Of a stretch of DNA of 64,000 bases, positions 11,227 to 22,089 are shown piece after piece (the first letter of the stretch is position 1; the number at the start of each line of letters is the position of its first letter). Position numbers and translations under genes: made by a program. This DNA comes from Blakeslea trispora (Eukaryota > Mucoromycota > Mucoromycetes > Mucorales > Choanephoraceae). Location: NCBI GenBank assembly GCA_025331445.1, contig JAIWNE010000091.1:62001-126000 (forward strand), in the 5' to 3' direction. A model generated the notes under the pieces. It was not told the origin of the DNA. It searched no databases and saw only the letters and a list, made by a program, of their open reading frames with translations.

Positions 11227-12882
11227 ATGGCTATTCAACCTAAAAAGGCTGCATTGATTACTGCTGGTGTTACTGTTGCTGCCGGTCTTGCTTACCTCAT
11301 CTATTTTGATTATCAAAGACGAAACGACCCTACACTGAAACGAAAAATCAGTAAGTGTAGATAGATGCCCCCGGTCCTAATGATAATTGAACCAACACTA
11401 TAAAAATAGAAAAAGATAAAAAGAAGGCCAAAAAGGAAGTTGAAAAAGCAAAAGAAGCTGTCAAGTCAACTGCACTTCAAATCATTGAAAAGGTTTTAGC
11501 TGCAGCTGATAAAGAAGCCATTCCTTTGACACCTGAAGAGAAGGAAAAGTACTTTATGGAAAAAGTAGCTGCTGGTGAAGCTCTCTGTAACCAAGGTAAG
11601 CATAGATAAAAAAAAAGAAAGAAAGAAAGGGAGAGAGACATATATATTTCTCGAAAAATCAAATGTGTAATATTTGCATGAATTTCTCGAAATTTACTAT
11701 TTTCTATATATTAAAAAAAAAGGTGAAGATTCATTCAATGATGCTGTCTTACCTTTCTACTTGGCTTTGAAGGTTTATCCTGCTCCTATGGAATTGATCA
11801 TGATCTATCAAAAGACAATCCCTGAACCTGTCTTCCAAATGGTGATCAACGTAATGGCTGTTGATGTAAGTAGAATCGATCTAAAAAAAAAAGCAAAGTG
11901 GAAGATAAACTAATGAAGGAAAACCCCCTCTCTTTTTTTTTAGCAACAAAAACGTCAAAACTTGTTTTACGAACAATTCCCACCTAAAGAAACCAATGTC
12001 AAGTTGGCCGAATTACCTGCTGGTGTCAATGAAGAAGGTACACCTGTTGTTCGTCGTTCCCTTGCAGCTGATAAAGACATTGCTGAAGGTGAAACTATCT
12101 ACTCTGAACATCCTTTGGCCTCTGCCTTGTTCCCTGAATTAGAAGGTCAACACTGTAATCTTTGTCTTAAGCTCTTGGATGGCACCAAGGTCGAATGTCC
12201 TACTTGTGATCTGGTTGCTTTCTGTAGTCAAGACTGTTTGGATCGTGCTAATGAAGAATACCACAAGTATCTATGCTCTCACAACAAGGGTAACGATCTG
12301 GAAGCCGACGAAAAGAACGTTGCTTTGGAGTTCTTTGAGACAAGCAGATCAAACAACACCAAGTATCCTTACATGATTGCTCGTTTCTTGTCTGCCATGG
12401 TCATTGAAGAACTCAACAAACAAAAGCAACCTGCTTCAAATGAACCAGTCTTTGGTGCTTGGGATCATGTGGATCGCTTTAGATATTTGGAAACAAAGCC
12501 TAGTGATGAATCAAAGGCTGAAATTGACATGTTGAAGCAAGTCTTGGGCCCCAAGGTTCAAGGTATCAGTGAATTCTTGTCTGATGAAATTTATTTGATG
12601 CTCAAGGGAAAGTTGCTCTATAATGCTTATGGTATCCCTGCTACAAGAGAAGTTGATTTAAAGGAAACGAAGGAACATATGAGAACTATTGTCGGTTCTG
12701 AAGACAAATATATTGGTGCTGGTCTCTACAAGATCTCTACTTATATTGGTCAATCTGAAGAAGCTCCTAATGTCAAGTTATCGTTTGATAATGACAAACT
12801 CTCTGTTATTGCCACCAGAAAGATCGAAAAGGATGAAGAGCTTTTGGCTCCTTACACATTACCTGTTCCTAGACAAAATTAA
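11227..12882 (+). CDS. Tom20-type mitochondrial import receptor fused to a MYND-SET domain
   Basis: Four exons (11227-11350, 11410-11595, 11723-11865, 11944-12882) give 463 residues. Residues ~8-28 (AALITAGVTVAAGLAYLIYF) form a membrane anchor followed by YQRRNDPTLKRKI and a Lys-rich linker, as in fungal Tom20. Next is the Tom20 receptor fold (EKVAAGEALCNQGEDSFNDA, FYLALKVYPAP, IYQKTIPEPVFQMV), which in the family binds mitochondrial presequences at the outer membrane. Instead of ending near 150-190 residues, the frame continues into HPLASALFPE, a MYND zinc finger (CNLC, CPTC, FCSQDC and EYHKYLC) and a C-terminal EKDEELLAPY as in split SET (SMYD-like) proteins. Phases agree at all three introns, so the fusion is one reading frame. 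The SET half lacks an obvious NHSC-type motif, so methyltransferase activity is doubtful. Confidence 0.88.
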
Positions 12883-14008
12883 TATGTAAAGTCCTCTCTC
12901 TCTCTAATTAGACAATTGTATTGTCTTGTAAATCATAGACGCCTTTTTCTTTAAATTTCAAGAAAAAAAAAAAAGAAGTATATTTAAAGAAATCCAAATC
13001 AGATTTTGTACAACGTTTTTTTTTTTTATTGAATAAGAGAAAGTCTTGTTTTCTTAAACATCCAAGTTTATAAGGAACTCAGCTATCATAGACTGTTCTC
13101 AAATCAATCAAGAGACACTATAGAATAACTAGCAATCAGGCTAAATTCACAGAGTCTAAGCTTTCAAGTCACTTGCTCGGAAGAATACATGTGTTGCCTT
13201 CATGCATGCTAAAAAGTAAACATAAAAACTTGAATATAAGGATGGTGTCCTGTCTATGAATTCTCGCCTTCCTCATGATCTCGTTAAACTCATTCTACTT
13301 TATCCTCCTATGAGCAATTTGATATGGAAGGCTTTCTTTTTGTGAAAGTAAACACAGAGTCGCTAAACCTCCGTTATTCTTCTTGTCTTTCTCAATTATT
13401 CCAAGTCATTTTCTCGGTGATATCTGGTGTGGGCTCATTCAGATTGACAGTTGACAATATGAATCTATGTTGCACGGTTTGGAAAGATAAATACTCTTAA
13501 AAAGAAAAAGTAGCTTATACCACAAAAGTAAAGACAACGACTATTGTGATAGGAACAATGTTTTTTTTTAAACTTTTTATTGATTAAAATTGAATTGCTT
13601 GTCCGGATCGGAAATCAATGAAGCTCACAAAGTCAATGGCCACATTTTTTTTTTATTATTGATTGGCAGTGGGCCACACACACACACACACACATATGGG
13701 CAATCAAAGAGAAGGCAAATGAGTAAATCCTCCTCTTTTTCCACTAGTTAGGCAAGTATTAGATCCAAACAAACAAAGCTTGATGGATGGATTCCAAACA
13801 GAGGCCCCATCCATCCTCAAAGCATTCTTCTCAAACGAGCCTAAACTAATCTGATTTTTTCCTTTTATCTTCTTCAAAACCTCTCTTTGACATTGACATT
13901 CAACCTTTAAAACCATCTCTCATGTTGACTACGATGACTTTCCAATGACGATCATTCAACTTTTTATACATTCATACAACTCCATGATCGACTATTTGAT
14001 GATTAGAT
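12883..14008. other. Intergenic stretch with a (CA)n tract; promoter of uL2
   Basis: No gene recognised. Poly-A/T runs lie near 12960 and 13020, and a CA dinucleotide tract sits at about 13676-13694. The last 300 bases must hold the ribosomal-protein promoter. Confidence 0.4.
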
Positions 14009-14833
14009 ATGGGTCGTGTTATTCGTGCTCAGAGAAAGGGTGCTGGATCCATCTTCAAGTCCCACACCGTTGGCCGTAAGGGCGCTGCTCAACTCAGAGT
14101 TTTCGACTTTGCTGAACGTCACGGTTACATTCGTGGTATTGTCAAGGAAATCGTTCACGATCCCGGAAGAGGTGCTCCTCTTGCCAAGGTCGTCTTCCGT
14201 GACCCTTACAAGTAAGTCCTTCTCTCTTTAAAATAAAATAAGCAACTTTCAAACTAACACCCTCTTCTTAGGTACAAGCTCCGTACTGAAACCTTCATTG
14301 CTACCGAAGGTATGTACACTGGTCAATTCGTCTATGCCGGTAAGAAGGCCTCTTTGAACATTGGTAACGTCTTGCCTTTGGCTTCTATGCCCGAAGGTAC
14401 CGTTATCTGTAACGTTGAAGAAAAGGTTGGTGACCGTGGTGCCATTGCCCGTACCTCCGGTAACTACGTTACCATCATTGGTCACGGTGATGACGGTAAG
14501 ACCCGTATTCGTTTGCCCTCCGGTGCCAAGAAGATCATCCCTTCTACCTCTCGTGCCGTTGTCGGTATCGTTGCTGGTGGTGGTCGTATTGACAAGCCCT
14601 TGTTGAAGGCTGGTCGTGCTTACCACAAGTTCAGAGTTAAGCGTAACAGCTGGCCCAAGACTCGTGGTGTTGCCATGAACCCCGTTGATCACCCTCACGG
14701 TGGTGGTAACCATCAACACATTGGTAAGGCCTCTACTATGGCTCGTGACTCTCCTGCTGGTCAAAAGGTTGGTTTGATTGCTGCTCGTCGTACTGGTCTC
14801 CTCCGTGGTACCAAGAAGATCAAGGATGCTTAA
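14009..14833 (+). CDS. RPL2: 60S ribosomal protein uL2 (L2/L8)
   Basis: Core protein of the large ribosomal subunit next to the peptidyl-transferase centre. Two exons (14009-14211 and 14272-14833) with a 60-base intron inside DPYK/YKLR give 254 residues, the length of yeast Rpl2. Hallmarks: [50 protein letters not shown], and the strongly conserved [19 protein letters not shown] whose His is important for peptidyl transfer. Codons are C-ending and few (GGT, AAG, CGT), as expected for a highly expressed gene and unlike its neighbours. The 3' flank holds CT and AC microsatellites. Confidence 0.97.
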
Positions 14834-14903
14834 ACTTCTTAACAACCAATTTCTTTCTTTCTCTCTCTCTCTTTTTATTTTCTCTAAAATAAATTGAATA
14901 GCA

Positions 14904-14925
14904 AACACACACACACACACACACA
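14904..14925. repeat. (AC)n microsatellite
   Basis: Eleven AC units directly downstream of the uL2 gene, preceded by a CT-rich stretch. Confidence 0.9.
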
Positions 14926-15139
14926 AAGAAAGGAAAAAAAAATGTATTGTGGATGATGTTTATGATGATGATGAGTATTATAAGATAGAATATACTTTTT
15001 TTTTTATAAGGAGTGTGAGGGGGGGGGTTATCATGTATGCATTCAAATGCTAAAAAAGCATTGAATAGTATGTACATAGGGGGTTTCCCTGTTTTTCAAA
15101 GAGAGTACTCTTGCTTTACAGAAAATGGCGGGGAGGGAA

Positions 15140-17357
15140 TTAGATACGAGAAGAAGTAATTGATTTCATCAACTGAATAACATCTTGTTCACCTTGATGA
15201 AACAATGCTTGTAATTGCTCTGCGAAATCAGGATGATCTTGATGCACAGAGAATGTAATGGTTGATTTTGTCTTTGAGTCAATTGTTCGGTTTATTCTAC
15301 AGACAAAGCTTGTGTTTTCATCTGTTTCTTTTTTTAATGAGTGACTCTTAAGCCATTTCTTTGATTTATTTTACTGTTACCTATTCTTCCAGACCAAAGG
15401 ATTTTACCATTTGGATACATACATCCATGAAGATGACCTGCAAAATACTTGATAATAGATGAACAAACAAATGAATCGTTTCAATTCTACTTGTTTACCA
15501 TAGATAAAAGATAATGCAATTTGCCTGCAGCCATGAATTCTGATCTAGCAAGACAATCGATTGAAAACAACCTTGAGGTCCTTTTGCGATGACCCAGCCT
15601 AGATAACCGCAGATACTTTTGAAACACATCTTGTTTGAGACGAGTGACATGCACCATCATTCGCTGCCATAAGCTGCTTTTTGCAAGACGTTGCCTTAAG
15701 GATGGACTGTGACAGAAGTAGGCTGTGACATGGCACATCTGTACAACGGAACTTGACCGAATGCACGGAATGGGTTTCTTTGAATGCAGATAGGTATCAC
15801 ATGTAGGCATTGTACGACTCATGCATGTTCTTTTTTGGCGTTGTTGCAATAGCTGAAAGGTCAGTTTTTGAACATTTGGACTATACAAAAGAAGATGTTG
15901 TTGGTGAAACAGAAGACAGGGAAACTTGCATGTTTTTCTTACCTTGTTTCTCTTAATGCTGTCATGATCTCTTCATGACTGAATCCTCGCCATAAGACTC
16001 TGAGTGTTTCACGCGTAGGACCATCGAGATCATTTGGGTGATCAATCAAAGGTGCCTTGAGTTGAGCATCCTGCCAAGGGTTAGACTGAAAGGAAAATGA
16101 ATGGATCGAAAGGGTTGATTGAGGTGCTCTAGAGTTGGAAGAAAGTAACCAAGGATGAGACAGTATCTCATTAGCCTAGAATGATGAGATGAGTCACATG
16201 ATATCAATAAAAACAAAAACGCCATACAGTGATTCGTTTGTTTGGATCGACTATCAACATACGATAGACGACATCCTTGGCAGAAGAAGAGACCCAGTGT
16301 GGTAATGGCCTATAGCGTCCTTGTTTGATCTTGGCTAATAATCTGCCTATATGAAGATCATCAAAGGGAAGTCTGCCTGATAACAAGACATAGAGTATGA
16401 CACCTGCAGACCAAATATCGGCAGTAGGGCCATAATATGGAATTCCCTAACAACAGGCTCAACTGTTCCATACTGCTTTTCTTTCTTTCTTTTTTTTTAC
16501 TTACCAGTACAACCTCTGGACTAGCATAATGTGGCGATCTATTTTTTTTATGTGTAAACTCATCATGATGATATCATTACCACATTGCTTAATTTACCCA
16601 CAACTTGTCTTTAACAGTTGAGTCAATGGCTGTATATTGGCCATACCGAAATCAACAATCTTGATTTTCCAATTGATTTTATCTATCAAGATATTCTCTA
16701 GTTTCAAATCTCGGTGACTAGTGTTTTTTCTTTAGTATCATAAGAAAATCAAAAAAAAAGAGCCATCATTGGATTACCATATATGTCTTGTGTGACACCA
16801 AGAAAGTGCACTGACAATTTGATAAAAGATGGATTTGACATCAGATTCGGACAGAACAGATCTTTTCAATAGATAGTAGAGTTCGCCTCCAGGTACATAT
16901 TCAGTGATAAAATAGATGTTCTCAGCGTCTTGCCATACTTGATACAGTTCAATGAGATTGGGATGATGCAAGAGCTGTAGAATAGCCAATTCTCTTTCTA
17001 CTGCCTGCTTTTTAAGTGAAGAAGAAAGTTGAGTGCGAGGGATGATCTTGATGGCTACTTTCTTTCCGGTCCGTTGATGGATCCCAAGCTTGACTTTGCC
17101 TAATTCAACCAAAATAAGCTTCCCCCGGAATCAAACTTTTTGAATGATACTTTTTTTTTTTCTAACCTGTTGAACCATGACCAATAGTCGATAAGATGGC
17201 ATAATCACCCAACATTTTTTCAGTCCATAAAGGATCGTTTTTATGCTGTTGAGGCATAAAGTATATATATAAAAAAGAATTGAGCTAAAGAAAGAGAAAG
17301 AAAGAGAAAGAAAGGGTATTTCTCTTCTTCTTTTTTACTCACAGTCATTCTATGCAT
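15140..17357 (-). CDS. Ser/Thr protein kinase, CAMK-like, Gin4/Nim1 type
   Basis: Ten exons joined by in-phase introns give about 550 residues. A start at 17257 ([11 protein letters not shown]) is an alternative to the tiny first exon at 17357-17343. Kinase landmarks in order: GHGSTGKVKLG (P-loop), VAIKII (ATP-binding Lys), [11 protein letters not shown] (catalytic loop), VDFGMAN (Mg-binding DFG), [10 protein letters not shown] (activation segment), [19 protein letters not shown] and DPNKRIT, then HPWL. This order and the HRDLKLEN form match the Snf1-related Gin4/Hsl1/Nim1 kinases that couple septum or morphogenesis to mitosis. The tail after the kinase domain carries no domain I recognise and ends [11 protein letters not shown]. 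Substrates cannot be told from sequence. Confidence 0.87.
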
Positions 17358-17633
17358 ACAAAAAGGAAACAAGTGGATCATCTGATGACAAGAAATGCAT
17401 GACTCCTATTGGCTCTCACTAGACTCAGTTATTTCCCTGCATTATGCGTCCAATCTTTTTTTTTTTTTTTGCTTGTTTATTGGTCAAGAACAAAGCAAAA
17501 AAATAAAAAGACACTTTCGAACAAGCCTATCTTTGAACTGTTTCTTATAAAGAAGTCTTGATTTCATTTTGTAAAACACTGTGTAACATCTTATGCTGTC
17601 AAACACCCCCCCTTTCTATCATGTATTTCTTAT

Positions 17634-18502
17634 TTATTCTTTTTTTCGAAGTGGCTTCTTTTTCCTAGCCTTAAAGAGAGTCCCTTCATTCTCTTCATTC
17701 GCTACCTTTCGTTTTCTAAAGGTCACTTCTGTCTGATCAGCCAAGTCATCCACAGGTAATTCCTTTTCTCTTATTTTGAAACTATGAAGATCATCATCCT
17801 GTTCATCGTCATCTTGAAATTCAGGTCGTTGATCGTGTGTTGTTGGTTCATGTTGTATTTCTCGTGTTTGAACTGGAGAAGGAGGCATGATGGGTTGAGC
17901 GACTGTTTCCCATTCACCTACTTGAGCAATCTCCTTTTTCACAGCCCATTCATCTCGGCCAAGTGTAGGTGATTCCTTTTCTTCCGCTTTCTTTCCTTGA
18001 CGTAATTCTTCAATGGTTGGAATAGTAGGTTGAGGAGCATAGTAATAGTCTGTTCTTTTGGCTGGTAATGTATGTGATACATGTTTGGCTCTGTCTGCTA
18101 TACCCACTGAATTCAATGCTGCCTAATTTTTATTGATTGATTGTTATCATAAAAAGTCCATCCTATAGAGGAGAATGACACTTACTTTTTCAATACGTTC
18201 TAATTCGCGACGTACATTGTCTGCATCTTCTTGATCTTGTCTTCCTTTCTTAAAGACATCACGCATAAATCGTTCTACTTGATCTTTATGTGCTCTACCA
18301 TTCTCATGCAAAGCAATAGACTATAGCATTGTTTAATTTGTGTGTGTGTGTGTGTGTGTGTGTGTCTGTCTAAACTACTTACAGGCTTATTGTTGGTAAT
18401 GAACTTTTTACAATATTTACACCAATGTCTCTGTTGAGAAACCCAATAATCAGACCTATTCAAGAATTAGACTATTTCTTGTGATTCCTATTCAACTTAC
18501 AT
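17634..18502 (-). CDS. U1-type (matrin) zinc-finger protein, WBP4/FBP21-like splicing factor
   Basis: Four exons: two bases at 18502-18501, then 18455-18383, 18320-18186 and 18122-17634, for 232 residues. The N terminus MSDYWVSQQRHWCKYCKKF ... ALHENGRAHK is a U1-type C2H2 finger as in WBP4/FBP21 spliceosomal proteins (Cys13, Cys16, His31, His37 by my count). A charged helix (RRELERIEK) follows. The tail is acidic then basic, ending in a nuclear-type ARKKKPLRKKE. No WW domain is visible, so it matches the shorter fungal form. The start codon is split by an intron (AT, then G); an in-frame TTG at 18463 is the only alternative nearby. It is divergent from the Erv41 gene. Confidence 0.82.
18340..18365. 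repeat. (TG)n microsatellite in an intron
   Basis: A TG dinucleotide run of about 13 units within the second intron of the U1-type zinc-finger gene. Confidence 0.9.
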
Positions 18503-18596
18503 GTAAAAAAAAACAAGGAAAAAAAAAAAGAAAGAAAGAAATTGTTTATTTTATTTTGGCGGGGGGAGAAAAAAGACACCTTTTTTTCTATTAAAG
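18503..18596. promoter_or_regulatory. Short divergent promoter region
   Basis: Only 94 bp separate the start codons of the minus-strand zinc-finger gene and the plus-strand Erv41 gene. It contains A-runs and a GGCGGGGGGAG stretch at about 18557-18567 and no clear TATA box. Both genes are probably driven from this shared interval. Confidence 0.65.
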
Positions 18597-20017
18597 ATGC
18601 TACGTCAATTAGTAGAAAAGGCAGCCAAGATAGATGCTTTCCCAAAAGTAGAAGATGACAACCAACAGAGAAGTGAAAAGGGCGGTCTCTTGACTGTCCT
18701 TGTCGCGCTTTGTCTTTGTCTGTTGGCCTTAAGCGAGTTTTCAGAGTAGGTAATAGAAAGGTGTTCACTCAGGGGAAGGTCTGACTTGTTTGTTAGTTAT
18801 CGCAAGATCCATACAAACTACAAGTTCATTGTAGATTCCACAATTGATACCAAGATGCAAGTCAATATTGATCTGACTGTAGCTATGCCTTGTCCTTGTA
18901 AGTCGATACAGAAGAGAAAGAAAAGGCAAGGTTTAACCTCTTTTTGTTTGTTTCTTAGCTCTTATGGTGCATGTGGTAGATGCTACAGGGCAACGCACTC
19001 GATTGACTGATGCACTTCGTTTGATTCCAGTAAGCATAGAGAGCTTGTTGGAAAAAAAAAAGGAAAACGACCATTCATTGTGTATATATCTATAGGCAGA
19101 ATTCTCTACTTCCATAGCTACCAAACACAAGTAAGCATCTTGCTGAACAAAAAAAAAAGAAATCATACCCATTCTTTACAAGACCTATAGATAATCCTGA
19201 TTATGTACGTGAAATCATTCAAGCTGCCTCTGGTAAAGAATACAATCATGAGATTGCAAGTAAGTTGTTCTGTTGAAACAGTCTAAATGTCATATTCAAA
19301 TAACTATCAAAGAGGATATGGGTGCTTGTAGACTGTATGGATCGTTACATGTCAATAAGGTGGCTTCTAATCTACATATTACCTCAGATGGTCATGGTTA
19401 TGGTAAGCTTATGATGTCTCTCTTTTTATTAGACAATTGACACTTTTTCTTTTTAAAAGCCAGCCATGCTCATACAAGTCATGACTGTAAGTGATTAAAA
19501 TAACTCCTTCAAATTACAATTCTGTTAAAATAACGCATAGTATTGAATTTCACCCATCGAATTGATGAGTTCTCTTTTGGTCCATTCTATCCTAATCTGG
19601 TCAATCCATTGGACGATAGCATTGAAATCACAGAATCAAGTAAGTCAACTCTTCTTCTTTCACTAAGCTGTCAATGAACATACTTTATTAGATTTTGAAG
19701 TCTATCAATATACCATGGCTGTAGTGCCTACAACTTATATCGATAGCAACAACAATCAGTTGCTTACCAACCAATATTCAGTCATGGACTCTCATAAATC
19801 CTTTCAAGAAGGTCAAGCTGTGCCTGGTCTGTTCTTTAAGTATGATATAGAACCCATCTCTGTTCAGATAAGTGAATCTCGACATCAATCCTTTTTCCAG
19901 TTTATGGTACGCTTATGTGGTATCATTGGTGGTTTTGCAGTAACAGCTGGTACTTGTTATCGTCTTGTTCATTTCATCTTGACTGGAGGAAGAGAAGATT
20001 CAGCCATTCAAGCATAA
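18597..20017 (+). CDS. ERV41: Erv41/ERGIC2 family COPII-vesicle protein
   Basis: Cycles between ER and Golgi with Erv46 and helps retrieve ER proteins, by family. Nine exons are needed; joins I checked include GA|T at 18745/18797 and acceptors before SLMVHVV, AEFSTS, KPIDNP, KDMGACR, ASHAHT, LLNFTH and NFEVYQ. About 340 residues result, close to yeast Erv41. The N-terminal anchor is LLTVLVALCLCLLALSEF and the C-terminal anchor FMVRLCGIIGGFAVTAGTCYRL. Between them lies the lumenal domain with ACRLYGSLHVNKV, HRIDEFSFGPFYPNLVNPLD and the characteristic LFFKYDIEPISVQI. It ends just after the second helix, as in the family. Confidence 0.92.
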
Positions 20018-20213
20018 TAAATAAAATAATAAATAATGGATGACGTTGCCTTTTCTCTTTTTTTTTTTATTTATTTATTTCATGATTTTCTAAGCTGCAT
20101 TTTAAAAAAGCAAAAATAGGACGCGTAGTGCTCTCTCCTCTAAAAAAGAAAAATTGTTTCCTTTTTTTTTTTTTTTTTTTTCTTATTTAATTCTTATTAT
20201 TCACTCAACAGTC
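20018..20213. other. Short intergenic region with a poly-T tract
   Basis: Contains ATTTATTTATTT and a run of T at about 20163-20179 shortly before the Rpt3 start codon. Confidence 0.5.
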
Positions 20214-21552
20214 ATGGAAGAGATTGGTATCCACATCCAACCTGAGGTATATTCAACAAGTGTTTTGAAAAACAAGTTAGATGTTAACAAAGAGCCATTA
20301 GGCAAAAGAACCTCATGTTCAAAAGATGGAGATAGAAAGTTTATCGGAAGAAGACTTGTATGTCAAGTTAAAGAAACTCCAGCGCGACTTGGAATTTATT
20401 GAACTTCAAGAAGAATACATTAAAGATGAACAAAAGAACCTAAAGAGAGAACTCGTTCGAGCACAAGAAGAAGTAAAGCGTATCAAATCAGTGCCTCTGG
20501 TATTGGGTCAATTCCTGGAACCCATTGATCAACATACAGGTATTGTCGGTTCCACGACCGGATCCAACTATGTTGTCCGTATCCTCAGTACCATTGACCG
20601 CGAACTCTTGAAGCCCAGTTCATCCGTGGCCTTACATCGTCACTCGAATGCTCTGGTGGATGTGTTGCCACCTGAAGCTGATAGTAGCATTGCCCTGTTG
20701 GGTGCTGATGAACGACCTGATGTAGGCTATGCTGATGTAGGTGGTCTAGACATTCAAAAGCAAGAGATTCGTGAGGCAGTTGAGTTACCTTTGACTCACT
20801 TTGATCTCTATCGTCAAATCGGTATTGACCCTCCTCGTGGTGTTCTGCTGTATGGTCCTCCAGGTACAGGTAAGACCATGTTAGTCAAGGCAGTTGCCCA
20901 TCATACAACCGCCAGTTTCATTCGTGTGGTTGGTTCGGAATTCGTGCAAAAGTATCTTGGTGAAGGTCCTCGTATGGTTCGTGATGTCTTTCGATTGGCG
21001 CGTGAGAATTCACCTTCCATTGTGTTTATTGATGAGATTGATGCGATTGCCACCAAGCGTTTTGATGCACAGACAGGTGCTGATCGAGAAGTGCAGCGTA
21101 TTTTGCTTGAGTTGCTTAACCAGATGGATGGGTTTGATCAGACATCGAATGTGAAGGTCATCATGGCTACCAACCGTGCAGACACTCTGGATCCTGCCTT
21201 GTTGCGTCCTGGTCGTCTTGATCGAAAGATTGAGTTCCCTACACCTGATCGTCGTCAAAAGCGTCTTATTTTCCAGACGATTACCTCTAAAATGAATTTA
21301 TCTGAAGAAGTTGATTTGGAAGAATGTAAGTTGAATGGCTTTTTAAAAGTGGTTTCTTTGTTACTCATTTTTCTTTCTTTAGTTGTTTCACGACCTGACA
21401 AATTATCGGGTGCTGAAATTGCTGCCATCTGTCAAGAGGCTGGTATGCATGCTGTTAGAAAGAACCGTTATGTCATTTTAAGCAAAGATTTGGAAAAGGG
21501 TTATAAGGCCAATGTAAAGAAGGAAGATTCTAACTTTGAATTCTATAAATAA
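20214..21552 (+). CDS. RPT3: 26S proteasome regulatory ATPase Rpt3 (PSMC4)
   Basis: One of six AAA ATPases in the proteasome base that unfold substrates and open the 20S gate. Exons 20214-20246, 20326-21325 and 21383-21552 give 400 residues. The first exon encodes MEEIGI, as in the animal orthologue, which decides the start. A coiled coil ([21 protein letters not shown]) is followed by the Rpt3-specific [25 protein letters not shown], Walker A GPPGTGKT, Walker [29 protein letters not shown] and the C-terminal FEFYK, an HbYX-type tail that docks into 20S pockets. The second intron is 57 bases, a multiple of three without a stop, so its retention would only insert 19 residues. Confidence 0.96.
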
Positions 21553-21607
21553 ATAAAAAAATGATTGAAAAAGCAAGAGGAACAATATCATGCCCCACTT
21601 TTTAATT

Positions 21608-21629
21608 TTTTTTTTTTTTTTTTTTTTTT
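21608..21629. repeat. Poly-T tract
   Basis: About 22 consecutive T in the 3' flank of the Rpt3 gene. Intergenic sequence to 22089 is otherwise AT-rich and unremarkable. Confidence 0.85.
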
Positions 21630-22089
21630 ACGCCCGTTGATAATTAAATTATAAATATTAGACAATAGGTCACACACTCTCTTTTTATTATTTTCTGGAA
21701 AAATAAATAAAAACTTTGCAGAATAGTAAAAAAAAATCATTACTTTTTTTTTATCAAGAAAAAAACATGTATAAAATAGTGTGCAAAATAGCGTAAAATA
21801 GATTGCCTCTTTTCATATCATTCACAAACACAATGAAAAGACGAAAGTGTTGTGTAACCAGAAAAGGAAATTTGGACCTATATTTTCTTTTTTGTTATAA
21901 ATTTCATCATTTTGAACCCCATGATCTTCTTCTTTCTACTCCACCTTTTTTTTTTAAAAAAAAAATGCAAATCAAATGATCTTATAATTAAGCCCAGATA
22001 ATCTAAAGAGGAAAAGGCAATTTAGTATAAAAAAGCAAAGAGAAATCTCTTTTTATTTTCTTTCTTTTTCTTTTTTTAATTTGTTGTCA

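Noticed and set aside
14249..14926. A 225-codon ORF antisense to uL2.
   Set aside because: It mirrors the strongly biased codons of the uL2 exon, has low-complexity Thr/Asn/Gly content and no family signal.
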